Shown: piece after piece, positions 9,461 to 16,897 of the stretch | Layout: every line of letters starts with the position of its first letter | How positions within the stretch are numbered: position 1 is the stretch's first letter | Assembly (NCBI GenBank): GCA_963676655.2 | Contig: CAXXKX010000003.1 | Location: 1,674,001-1,738,000 of the forward strand | Source: G963676655 sp963676655 | GTDB taxonomy: Bacteria; Verrucomicrobiota; Lentisphaeria; Victivallales; Victivallaceae | Length of the DNA: 64,000 nucleotides | Direction: 5' to 3' | Made by a program: the position numbers and the translations under genes | The notes under the pieces: model-generated | The model's database searches: none | What the model was told of the DNA's origin: nothing | The model's input: the letters and a program-made list of their open reading frames with translations, nothing else

Positions 9461-10492
9461 TTATTTTGATTTTAAACCAGTTGATTGTTTGATGGATAAT
9501 TCAACTTTCGACAGTTCAAAAATATCTTCGGTAAAACATTTGCAGACGGGCCGTGAAATATCTTCCAGCAAAATATCCACGCATCGTTCTCCAAGCTCAA
9601 TCAACCTTTCCTCAATTGAGGTGATACCTGGAGAGCAGTTGGATGCGAATGTGAAATTACCGTATCCGACCAGAGAAATATCTTCAGGAACTTTGAAGCC
9701 CATTTTATATAATTGTGTGAGAATAAATAGAGCGGTGTAATCCGATAAGCAAAAAATGGCGGTTGGATGATTTTGGTCTGAAAAAACTGTTCTCAAATAT
9801 TGGCTGCTATTTTGAAAGCTGCCTTGGAATTCCGGCCGCCATTTTTCCGGGATAGAGATTCCGGCGGCTTTAGCCCCGTTTAAAAATCCATTACTCCTGT
9901 CAATCGCCCAGTTATTTTCCGAGTATTCAAAAGGTACGAAGAAATTCCGGTGCCCCAGCGAATACAAATGTTCAAAAGCCAGTCTGCCGCCCATTTTATT
10001 ATTTGCCGCGATATGTATTCCTTGGATTTTGCGATAACTTCCTCCGACAACCGCCATCGGAATTTTTATCCCGGTTAAAAGTTCATGCAGTTTTTCTATA
10101 AAACCGGCCATGATTAACTGATAGCAGACTACTCCGTCAAAACGCTGTCTCTGGCATATACCGGCTATTTCCTCAGGACTGCTGTTTTCCGTGATGTGAA
10201 TTACTTTGATGAAATTATCATGCTTTGCCGCGGAGTTCATTACTCCGGAAAGAATTCTCCCGCAATGTTCACTGGTGGTCTCCGTGCTGAGAAAGCCGAT
10301 AACCCGGCTTTTGCCGGTGACAATTGAACGGGCCAGATCATTTCGCTGATATCCCATTTTTTGTGCGGTTGCGAGAACTTTTTGGATCGTTTTGTCACTT
10401 ATCCGCACTTTTTTTGCTTTGTCGTTCAAGACACAGGAAACGGTCCCGTAACTTACTCCCGCTTCGCGGGCTATATCTTTTATTGTTACCAT
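9461..10492 (-). CDS. LacI-family transcriptional regulator
   Basis: 343 residues. N-terminal LacI helix-turn-helix TIKDIAREAGVSYGTVSCVLND with the hinge helix ending DLARSIVTGKSRVIGFL, then a periplasmic-binding-protein-like sensor (FDGVVCYQL, LGHRNFFVPFEY, PTAIFCLSDYTALF, DISLVGYGN). First gene of a two-gene unit with the glycosidase-like gene at 7494-9434; two AAACGTT sites upstream suggest it represses its own operon. The ligand is likely a sugar. Confidence 0.93.
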   Translation of the reverse strand: MVTIKDIAREAGVSYGTVSCVLNDKAKKVRISDKTIQKVLATAQKMGYQRNDLARSIVTGKSRVIGFLSTETTSEHCGRILSGVMNSAAKHDNFIKVIHITENSSPEEIAGICQRQRFDGVVCYQLIMAGFIEKLHELLTGIKIPMAVVGGSYRKIQGIHIAANNKMGGRLAFEHLYSLGHRNFFVPFEYSENNWAIDRSNGFLNGAKAAGISIPEKWRPEFQGSFQNSSQYLRTVFSDQNHPTAIFCLSDYTALFILTQLYKMGFKVPEDISLVGYGNFTFASNCSPGITSIEERLIELGERCVDILLEDISRPVCKCFTEDIFELSKVELSIKQSTGLKSK

Positions 10493-10942
10493 AAATTTAA
10501 ACTCAAAAATTTTTGCATAAACGTTTTAGCTTTTTTAAATATAAACGTTCAAATAAATTTTTCAATACAGCAAATTCCTTAAATTTTAATTTTCCGATAG
10601 ACTCTTACTAAATATGAGTTGCACCACGGAGAACACGGAGAAACGCAGAGAAGTGTTTAAGTTTTTTATTTTAGAAAAAATGACGGGTTTATTTAAGCAC
10701 AAAATCAAAAAAAAGACGGATATTTTGAAAAGTGACGGATTGGTTATTATAAAAAATATGATGCAAAAGATACATTGGAAAATAATATTAAACTTGATAT
10801 ATATGCTGAATATGCTAAATTAATTAAGTTTATGCAAAGAATAAAATTTTTGTTTTTTCCGCTTCCGTTGTACAAAGTATGAAGCGGGATTAATGCGATC
10901 TGTCGTACGGATTAAATTTGGCACGATATCAGGATGGATATA
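10493..10942. other. Intergenic region with CACGGAG-type remnant
   Basis: 450 bp between divergent genes. Apart from the operator pair it contains, at about 10620-10650, the phrase CACCACGGAGAACACGGAG, which in one frame reads TTENTEKRRE. From memory such CACGGAG runs occur next to GxxExxY-family genes in many environmental genomes, but no such gene is present. The 69-codon open frame at 10614-10823 ends in AT-rich, low-complexity sequence and is not supported as a gene. Confidence 0.45.
10519..10551. promoter_or_regulatory. Pair of LacI-type operator candidates
   Basis: A perfect palindrome AAACGTTT (10519-10526) and a near copy TAAACGTTCA (10542-10551), centres 24 bp apart, about 27-58 bp upstream of the LacI gene start. 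The CG-centred palindrome is typical of LacI-family sites. No strong -35/-10 pair could be fixed here. Confidence 0.5.
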
Positions 10943-11425
10943 ATGGAAGAAAAGATAATCGATTTGCTGCGTGATAACGCGCGCATTAGTGTGGAGGAAA
11001 TTGCTGCGAGGCTGGAAGTTACCGTGAATGAGGTCGAAACTGCGATCAAATCACTGGAAGAACGCCAGGTCATTCGCGGCTACAAAGCCGTTATAAATGA
11101 TGACGAACTTGAAGAGGTTCCGGTCAAAGCCATCATTGAGGTGAGAATAACTCCGCAGCGTGAAGGCGGCTTCGATAAAGTTGCCAGACGCATTGCCCGT
11201 TTTGACGAAGTTACTGATGTTTACCTTATTTCCGGCGGTTATGACCTGAAACTGGAGATCAAGGGCAAGTCCCTGCATGAAATAGCCATGTTCGTTTCCA
11301 GTCGCCTGGCCACTATCGAGGGCGTCATCTCGACCGCAACTCATTTCGTTTTGAAAAAGTATAAGGAATCAGGAACATTATTGGAAATCGATGAAGATTA
11401 TGAAAGACTTAAAATCTCCCCGTAA
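10943..11425 (+). CDS. Lrp/AsnC-family transcriptional regulator
   Basis: About 160 residues. N-terminal winged helix (EEKIIDLLRDNARISVEEIAARLEVTVNEVETAIKSLEERQVIRGYKAVIN) and C-terminal RAM ligand-binding domain (VKAIIEVRITPQREGGFDKVARRIA ... VYLISGGYDLKLEIKG). The ATG at 10943 has AGGATGG about 7 nt upstream; the in-frame ATG at 10934 lies inside that site. The gene end overlaps the aminotransferase by 35 nt. Lrp-aminotransferase pairs are common; it likely senses an amino acid made or consumed by its partner. Confidence 0.92.
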   Translation: MEEKIIDLLRDNARISVEEIAARLEVTVNEVETAIKSLEERQVIRGYKAVINDDELEEVPVKAIIEVRITPQREGGFDKVARRIARFDEVTDVYLISGGYDLKLEIKGKSLHEIAMFVSSRLATIEGVISTATHFVLKKYKESGTLLEIDEDYERLKISP

Positions 11426-12581
11426 ATCACGGATTGCATCACATATTGAAGCGTTGCCCAAAAGCGGCATACGCGACTTTTTTGAACTTGTTATGGCGAT
11501 GGACGATGTTATTTCGCTTGGGGTTGGAGAACCGGATTTTCCGACCCCGTGGAGTATTCGCGAAGCCGCGCTCTATTCCCTTGAAAAAGGCCACACCAGT
11601 TACACTTCAAACCTCGGCTTGTTGTCTCTGCGCCGTGAAATTTGCAAATATCTGGCAAATGATTACAAAGCTGAATACGATCCGGTAACCGAGTGTATTA
11701 TTACTGTCGGCGTCAGTGAAGCTTTGGATATAGCGATTAGGGCATTGATCAATCCGGGCGAAGAAGTTATCTACAGTGAGCCGTGCTACGTCTCTTATGC
11801 CAGCGAAATTATTATGGCGCACGGGATCCCGGTGCCGATCGCCTGTCGGGAGGAAAATAAATTCGCGGTCAGTCCGGCTGACATCCGGGCGGCAATTACG
11901 GATAAAACCAGGGTTATCCTGCTTAATTTCCCGTGCAACCCGACCGGGGCGGTATTGACGCAAGAGCAGATGAATGAAATCGCTGATATTGCAATAGAAC
12001 ATGATCTGGTGGTTATTACCGATGAAATCTATTCGGAATTGACTTATGGTGAGCGTCTGCCGACCATTGCTTCACTTCCCGGCATGCGTGAACGAACCTT
12101 GTTTCTGCACGGTTTTTCCAAGGCGTTTTCCATGACCGGTTTCCGGATTGGCTACGGTTGCGGTCCGGCGGATATTATTGACGCGATGATGAAAATACAT
12201 CAGTATTCAATGCTCTGCGCACCAATTATTGCCCAGGAAGCGGCGGAGGAAGCGTTAAAACACGGTAGAGACGCCATGTTGAGCATGAAAACCGAATACA
12301 TGCAGCGGCGTAATGTGATGAATTCGCGTTTTAACGCGATGGGATTGCATTGTGTCATGCCGGGCGGAGCTTTTTATATGTTCCCGAACATCACATCGAC
12401 CGGCCTGTCTTCAATGGAATTCGCGAAAAGACTGCTTGAAGAACAAAACGTTGCCGCCGTTCCGGGAACAGCTTTCGGCAAATGCGGCGAAGGCTTTATC
12501 CGCTGCTGTTACGCCGCCTCGATGAGTGACATAGTCGAGGCAATGAATCGGATAGAGAAGTTCATTCAACAGTTTAAATGA
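11391..12581 (+). CDS. Class I/II PLP-dependent aminotransferase
   Basis: 396 residues, fold-type I. Seen: GVGEPDFPTPWSIREAAL substrate-binding N-term, VTVGVSEALDIAIRA cofactor phosphate region, NFPCNPTGAVLT, DEIYSELTYGE (Asp binding the pyridine ring), HGFSKAFSMTGFRIGY with the Schiff-base Lys, and a C-terminal FIRCCYA with the carboxylate-binding Arg. An aspartate/aromatic or alanine-type donor is likely; the exact substrate is not readable. Alternative start ATG at 11400. A strong terminator follows. Confidence 0.93.
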   Translation: MKIMKDLKSPRKSRIASHIEALPKSGIRDFFELVMAMDDVISLGVGEPDFPTPWSIREAALYSLEKGHTSYTSNLGLLSLRREICKYLANDYKAEYDPVTECIITVGVSEALDIAIRALINPGEEVIYSEPCYVSYASEIIMAHGIPVPIACREENKFAVSPADIRAAITDKTRVILLNFPCNPTGAVLTQEQMNEIADIAIEHDLVVITDEIYSELTYGERLPTIASLPGMRERTLFLHGFSKAFSMTGFRIGYGCGPADIIDAMMKIHQYSMLCAPIIAQEAAEEALKHGRDAMLSMKTEYMQRRNVMNSRFNAMGLHCVMPGGAFYMFPNITSTGLSSMEFAKRLLEEQNVAAVPGTAFGKCGEGFIRCCYAASMSDIVEAMNRIEKFIQQFK

Positions 12582-12596
12582 ATATAAAATGGTACT

Positions 12597-12623
12597 GCGG
12601 GTCATTTTGACCCGCTTTTTTTT
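12597..12623 (+). terminator. Rho-independent terminator after the aminotransferase
   Basis: Perfect 8-bp stem GCGGGTCA / TGACCCGC with a 3-nt loop, followed by eight T, beginning 15 nt past the stop codon. Confidence 0.92.
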
Positions 12624-12631
12624 ATGTTTAC

Positions 12632-12796
12632 GAGGTAATTTCAAAACTATTTCGGACGATTTTTGATTTTGCCCGGTATCTGGTGATTTTTAGCTCATTT
12701 ACATACCGTAAAGGTATGCTCAATCGTTAAAAAATCATAATCTACTCGTCCAAAACTCTAAAAATCATACTCGAACTGGAGTTTTGAAATCACCTC
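12632..12796. repeat. 165-bp foldback (MITE-like) element with terminal inverted repeats
   Basis: The ends GAGGTAATTTCAAAACT and AGTTTTGAAATCACCTC are inverted copies with one mismatch over 17 bp. The whole interval is an imperfect palindrome: the two arms share TGATTTTT-like blocks in the same order, and a perfect small hairpin CATACC-GTAAA-GGTATG (12702-12718) sits near the centre. No coding capacity. It starts a few bases after a terminator and ends 2 nt before the start codon of the next gene. A second element of the same size and plan is at 58726-58890. Confidence 0.7.
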
Positions 12797-12798
12797 TT

Positions 12799-13314
12799 AT
12801 GAAAAAAATTATGATAATAGGCTCCGGTGGAGCGGGAAAATCCACATTGTCCAGACAACTGGGGCAGGTTCTCGATCTGCCGGTTATTCATCTTGACGCT
12901 ATTTTCTGGAAACCGGGATGGGTTGCTACTCCCGGGGAAGAATTCGCGGTTAAGCAAACCGAAGCGTTGAGTGGTGACGAATGGATTGTTGATGGCAATT
13001 ACGGCAGTACAATGGATCTTCGCCTGGACCTGTGTGACACCATTATATTTTTGAATTTTTCCCGCTTTATCTGTTTGTATAACGTCTTCAAAAGATATTT
13101 TCAACATCGCGGCAAAACCCGGCCGGACCTCACTCCCGGTTGTCCCGAGAAAGTCGATTTTGAGTTCATTCAATGGATTTGGAACTTCCCTGAACACACA
13201 ACTCCGCTAATTATGGAGAAGCTTGAAAAACTTCCGGCAGGAAAAGAGGTTGTCATTCTAAAAACTCCAGACGAAATAAAAGAATTCCTTAGGAATGTTC
13301 CAATCCGGAGATAA
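12799..13314 (+). CDS. Small P-loop NTPase/kinase, adenylate-kinase-like (FlaR/topology-modulation type)
   Basis: About 171 residues. Walker A GSGGAGKST at residues 7-15, then LGQVLDLPVIHLDAIFWKPGWVATP, typical of the small P-loop proteins annotated as topology-modulation protein or AAA shikimate-kinase-like; W-IVDGNYGSTMDLRLDLCDTIIFLNFSR and an Arg-rich lid follow. The true substrate is unknown for this family. The ATG at 12799 is 2 nt past a foldback element, so the element supplies the ribosome-binding region and perhaps the promoter; an upstream in-frame TTG (12784) lies inside the element. Confidence 0.8.
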   Translation: MKKIMIIGSGGAGKSTLSRQLGQVLDLPVIHLDAIFWKPGWVATPGEEFAVKQTEALSGDEWIVDGNYGSTMDLRLDLCDTIIFLNFSRFICLYNVFKRYFQHRGKTRPDLTPGCPEKVDFEFIQWIWNFPEHTTPLIMEKLEKLPAGKEVVILKTPDEIKEFLRNVPIRR

Positions 13315-13315
13315 A

Positions 13316-13336
13316 TTAATCCGTACGACGGATTAA
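13316..13336. repeat. 9-bp perfect inverted repeat between convergent genes
   Basis: TTAATCCGT-ACG-ACGGATTAA sits at the convergence of the kinase gene and the SGNH hydrolase gene and overlaps the latter's stop codon. There is no T run on either side. Its 14-nt part GTCGTACGGATTAA also occurs in the opposite orientation at 10902-10915, just before the Lrp gene. Confidence 0.55.
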
Positions 13337-13947
13337 AGAATTGAAAACATATTTCCGGCAATAAAAGCGGCTTGTAATTTGGCGGTTTCAGCGTTGAAAT
13401 GAACCAGATCGACCTCATTCAAATAGATTTCCGGACCCAGATTTAGGGTAAAGAGGTGTAAATCAATGATCGGGATTTTGTTTTTTCCCATAACATTGTC
13501 GGCGATTTCGTTATAGACATCAATATGATCCTGACGCCGCCGCAATTCTTCTGACGTCACCTGGTCGCTTTCTTCATTAGCCGGGGTTGTCCGCACCCAG
13601 ATAATTTTTATTCCATTTTTCGTGCATAGATCAATTATTTTTTGCAGATTTTTCCGATATTCTTCAGGGGGAATTTGCAGTTGGCCATGAGGCATTTTAG
13701 TATCATGAATACCGCAGTTAAGCAAAAGAAAATCCGGCGCAAAAAAATCCATATTTATGACTGATTGCAAATAGGTCAATACCATAGAACTGTCACCGCC
13801 GTTGATTCCATCAGTACAATCATCCAGATTATCAAGTTTATGAGTTCCGCCTTTACGGTCATATAGATAAATTCCGGAGAGCATTTGCTCAAGATATTTT
13901 CCGTAGTAGCAAGAAATGCTGTCGCCGATAACAAATAGTTTTTTCAT
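13333..13947 (-). CDS. SGNH/GDSL-type hydrolase
   Basis: 204 residues, no signal peptide. Block I FVIGDSISCYYG with the nucleophile Ser, block II Gly in NGGDSSM, block III Asn in LLLNCGIHD, block V DLVHFN with the Asp/His pair. Such enzymes are esterases, often deacetylating carbohydrates. Last gene of the cassette A operon, 11 nt after the beta-helix gene, so removal of acyl groups from an oligosaccharide is a reasonable inference. Confidence 0.88.
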   Translation of the reverse strand: MKKLFVIGDSISCYYGKYLEQMLSGIYLYDRKGGTHKLDNLDDCTDGINGGDSSMVLTYLQSVINMDFFAPDFLLLNCGIHDTKMPHGQLQIPPEEYRKNLQKIIDLCTKNGIKIIWVRTTPANEESDQVTSEELRRRQDHIDVYNEIADNVMGKNKIPIIDLHLFTLNLGPEIYLNEVDLVHFNAETAKLQAAFIAGNMFSIL

Positions 13948-13958
13948 ATTATTATGGC

Positions 13959-15707
13959 TCAGATATATTCATCCACGCCGACATCAGGATCAGATCTGGT
14001 TTCCCAATCATAATCATAGCTAGGCGCTCCGCTTCTGGCGGCATCGATACAAGGAGAGTCCGATTGAATGTGAAAATCCCCATTTAAGTAGTCTGCAAAT
14101 TTAGGATCTCCAACAACCGGGTTGTCATGGGTGACACTGGCCGGATAGACCGCTGTTCCCTGAGTTGCATAAATATTGTTATTGTAAACGGTATCAGCGG
14201 TTGAAGAATATGTAAAAATACCATATCCAGAACCACCGTTTCTTTGTTGAACCAAATAAATTATGTTATTGGCAATAAAAGAGCCCTCTCCGGCATCAAA
14301 AACAATGCCTGAACCAATAATATCAACAATCGTATTATTATAAACTCTCGCATAATTATATATTCGCATGCCACCCCACCCTCCAGTTGTTGTGCCGCAA
14401 GTTGATATAATATTATTGAAAACATGGCAATTTGTCCATGCGTTGACAAGAGATACGCCACTATTTGCGTAACCGCTTATCAAGTTGTTGAAAATCACTA
14501 TACCTTCTAACGGAGTAACATCATTAGCTCCGGCCTGACAGCCGGCGCTGATTCCATCCTGGTCACCAATCCATGTAGTCGTGCCGTCATGAACATAGTT
14601 GGAATAAATGCGAACATTTACATTGTAATTCGATGTTGTCGTGTCCAGGTCTGTTATATTAATTCCATACCACCCGATATATCCAACATCGTTACCCATA
14701 ATGACCAGGTTGTGGCATCCATCATCTCCGTCTGCGTCATATATTTTTCCGCAAATTCCGTTACCACCATAATCAATGGAGCCTTCATTGTAGGTTTCAA
14801 GAGCTCCGCTGATGTCATTATACCTGACGACATGATCATTTCCTGAGATTTCTATTCCGCAACCATAATATTTATAATTAGTCGATGGATGGCGATTTTG
14901 GCACTGGTATATATCGTTATATTGTATTGTGCAGTGATGCGTGGCACTGTTTTTTTCCAGCCTTACGCCAAAGTTGCAATGATGAATATCACAGGATTGA
15001 ACAGTAATATATGAGGAATCAGTAATAAAAACTCCTCCGGACATTTCCTGTTCTTCCACTTGATGCTGACTTCCGCAGCCTTTTAGTTCAATATTTCTTA
15101 TCAGGACATTTGTACAACCATCGACCAGGATACAATAATATTTCAATGCGTGTCTGATGCTTGAAAACTTTGATGCCGGGTTTGAGTCGGAATAAATATA
15201 CACATAAGAGCCGCCGGAAGTCCAGTCTCCATTACTGTCAAGTTCATTCAATCCGCCGTTATGAGCGAAATACTGAGCGGGAATAGCCCATTCCCCGTCC
15301 AGGTATATACCGCGATAGTAAAGGGTATAAAACCCGAGGTAAGATAAACTTCTCCGCCAAACATTTGTACTGTATAACGACCAGTCACTCGTTGTCCCTT
15401 TGATATCTGTCGATGCATCAATTAATCCGGGATCTGAATAATAATCGCCCCTAATGGTAATATTATCCTGCCCGACATCCAGATAACAGTCCAAATGGGT
15501 CCCGCACACATACAGCGTGTCCCCGGAACCCATATTAGCCCAGTCAATATTGTCAAATCCGTTCCACGCATTAGCGTAGGACGTTCCGTCTTCTGTGCCG
15601 TAGGATCCGCCGGAAGGACGTACGTACCAGGTGGCCGCCAATCCGCAGTTTGAAATCAGGACAACTAACAAAAAAAGCATCCATTTAATCTTTTTTTCTT
15701 CTTTCAT
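13959..15707 (-). CDS. Secreted right-handed parallel beta-helix protein (polysaccharide lyase/hydrolase-like)
   Basis: About 582 residues. Signal peptide KWMLFLLVVLISNCGLAA at the N-terminus, then a TWYVRPSGGSYGTEDGTSYANAW start typical of secreted beta-helix proteins, followed by many short coils (SYITVQSCDIHHCNFGVRL, HCTIQYNDIYQC, LVIMGNDVGYIGWYGINI, IVIFNNLISGYANSGV) with regular N-N-I turns. It ends with CIDAARSGAPSYDYDWETRSDPDVGVDEY, a motif common at the end of such proteins. I choose ATG 15707 (AAAGGATC before it) over the longer frame from 15749. Likely cuts or binds an acidic polysaccharide; catalytic residues not identifiable. Confidence 0.85.
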   Translation of the reverse strand: MKEEKKIKWMLFLLVVLISNCGLAATWYVRPSGGSYGTEDGTSYANAWNGFDNIDWANMGSGDTLYVCGTHLDCYLDVGQDNITIRGDYYSDPGLIDASTDIKGTTSDWSLYSTNVWRRSLSYLGFYTLYYRGIYLDGEWAIPAQYFAHNGGLNELDSNGDWTSGGSYVYIYSDSNPASKFSSIRHALKYYCILVDGCTNVLIRNIELKGCGSQHQVEEQEMSGGVFITDSSYITVQSCDIHHCNFGVRLEKNSATHHCTIQYNDIYQCQNRHPSTNYKYYGCGIEISGNDHVVRYNDISGALETYNEGSIDYGGNGICGKIYDADGDDGCHNLVIMGNDVGYIGWYGINITDLDTTTSNYNVNVRIYSNYVHDGTTTWIGDQDGISAGCQAGANDVTPLEGIVIFNNLISGYANSGVSLVNAWTNCHVFNNIISTCGTTTGGWGGMRIYNYARVYNNTIVDIIGSGIVFDAGEGSFIANNIIYLVQQRNGGSGYGIFTYSSTADTVYNNNIYATQGTAVYPASVTHDNPVVGDPKFADYLNGDFHIQSDSPCIDAARSGAPSYDYDWETRSDPDVGVDEYI

Positions 15708-15829
15708 GATCCTTTTTCTCCTTATTGAAGTTAAGTTGGATAGAAACACTCAGAACATCACGGTTTTAAAAAATCATAATCAATAATCTCATATAAAGTT
15801 TTGCTTTAACTCTTTTCAATTCTATTATT

Positions 15830-16891
15830 TCAAATGCGATTTATCAGTTTTTTCAGTTCAGTAATATCATTTTCCGACAAGGGAAATTTAACGATATCCC
15901 GTCTGGAACCGGATAACAAAGCCCCGAGGACCATTTCGGTTGATTTCCTGACATCCAGCAGATGGGAGTCGAGGTTGATATTATTATCTATATCTGAAAG
16001 GAATGTTTCCATTTGTTCTCTGGTGGGTTTGCCTTTTGCCGGGAAGTCGAGACGTTTTTCCTCGTAATTATTTCCATTCCAAATTATCATGTGATCATTG
16101 CATCCCTTGCTTGCCCATGCCGGAATAATTGCTCCCCTGTCTCCAAGAACATGCATTTTCACATAGGGCATGGTGTTATTGGAATAACATTCTTCCAGAA
16201 ATATTTTACCCCCGGAACGCATAATATAACAATCATGGGTAAGCGTATTACTACCAACCTCCTCTTCAAGTCGGCAACCTGCGCTGAATACTGATTCGGG
16301 TTCATCTCCGAACCACCATCTGGCAACGTCGCACATGTGGATTCCGCAGTCGATGCCGGGAGTAACTCCGCCGCGTAAAAGATTACGGGTTATCGTCCAA
16401 TCCTCTTTTAATCCGCGCTGGTGATGAATCAGGGTCAACTCCTGCGGCGTACCAATCGTTCCGGCCTGGATAAGTTCCCTGACTTTGCCCATCATGGCGG
16501 AGGCCCGTTGAATATATCCGACCCGTAATTTAGCGTTGGTTTCCTTTGTCAGTCTGATTAACTCATCAATCTCATTCAGATACAAAGACAGGGGTTTTTC
16601 CGCCAGCACATGTTTTCCGGCCAGCAGACAGTCTTTGATAATTTGAAATCGCGGCTGCCAGGTCGTTGCTACTAAAACAACGTCGATATCCGCTTTGGCC
16701 AATTCGGATTTATAATCGGTTGTGAATCGCTCAAAACCGAAATCTTTTTTAAACGCTTTCGCCTTGTCCGGAGAAACGTCACAGGCAGAAACCAGTTGTA
16801 AATTTTCAATTTCCCGCAATTGCGGACAATGTCCATGTCTGGCCATATTTCCGCAGCCGATCAAAAGCATTCTGTGCATTTTAGTGATCAA
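15830..16891 (-). CDS. Gfo/Idh/MocA-family NAD(P)-dependent oxidoreductase
   Basis: 353 residues. Rossmann fold LLIGCGNMARHGHCPQL, sugar-oxidoreductase motif GKHVLAEKPLSLYLNEI with the catalytic EKP Lys, and the second-domain GGVTPGIDCGIHMCDVARWWFG with the usual D-x-x-x-H pattern. Oxidises or epimerises a sugar or cyclitol in the cytoplasm. Its start is 6 nt after the stop of the giant secreted protein, so it belongs to the cassette A operon. Start alternatives: ATG 16891 or 16879. Confidence 0.92.
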   Translation of the reverse strand: MITKMHRMLLIGCGNMARHGHCPQLREIENLQLVSACDVSPDKAKAFKKDFGFERFTTDYKSELAKADIDVVLVATTWQPRFQIIKDCLLAGKHVLAEKPLSLYLNEIDELIRLTKETNAKLRVGYIQRASAMMGKVRELIQAGTIGTPQELTLIHHQRGLKEDWTITRNLLRGGVTPGIDCGIHMCDVARWWFGDEPESVFSAGCRLEEEVGSNTLTHDCYIMRSGGKIFLEECYSNNTMPYVKMHVLGDRGAIIPAWASKGCNDHMIIWNGNNYEEKRLDFPAKGKPTREQMETFLSDIDNNINLDSHLLDVRKSTEMVLGALLSGSRRDIVKFPLSENDITELKKLINRI

Positions 16892-16897
16892 TCCTAT

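Noticed and set aside
10614..10823. 69-codon ORF containing TTENTEKRRE
   Set aside because: The start derives from a CACGGAG repeat and the rest is AT-rich low-complexity sequence without a ribosome-binding site.
12784..12798. TTG start for the small kinase
   Set aside because: Lies inside the foldback element; the Walker A protein begins naturally with MKKIMIIG at 12799.
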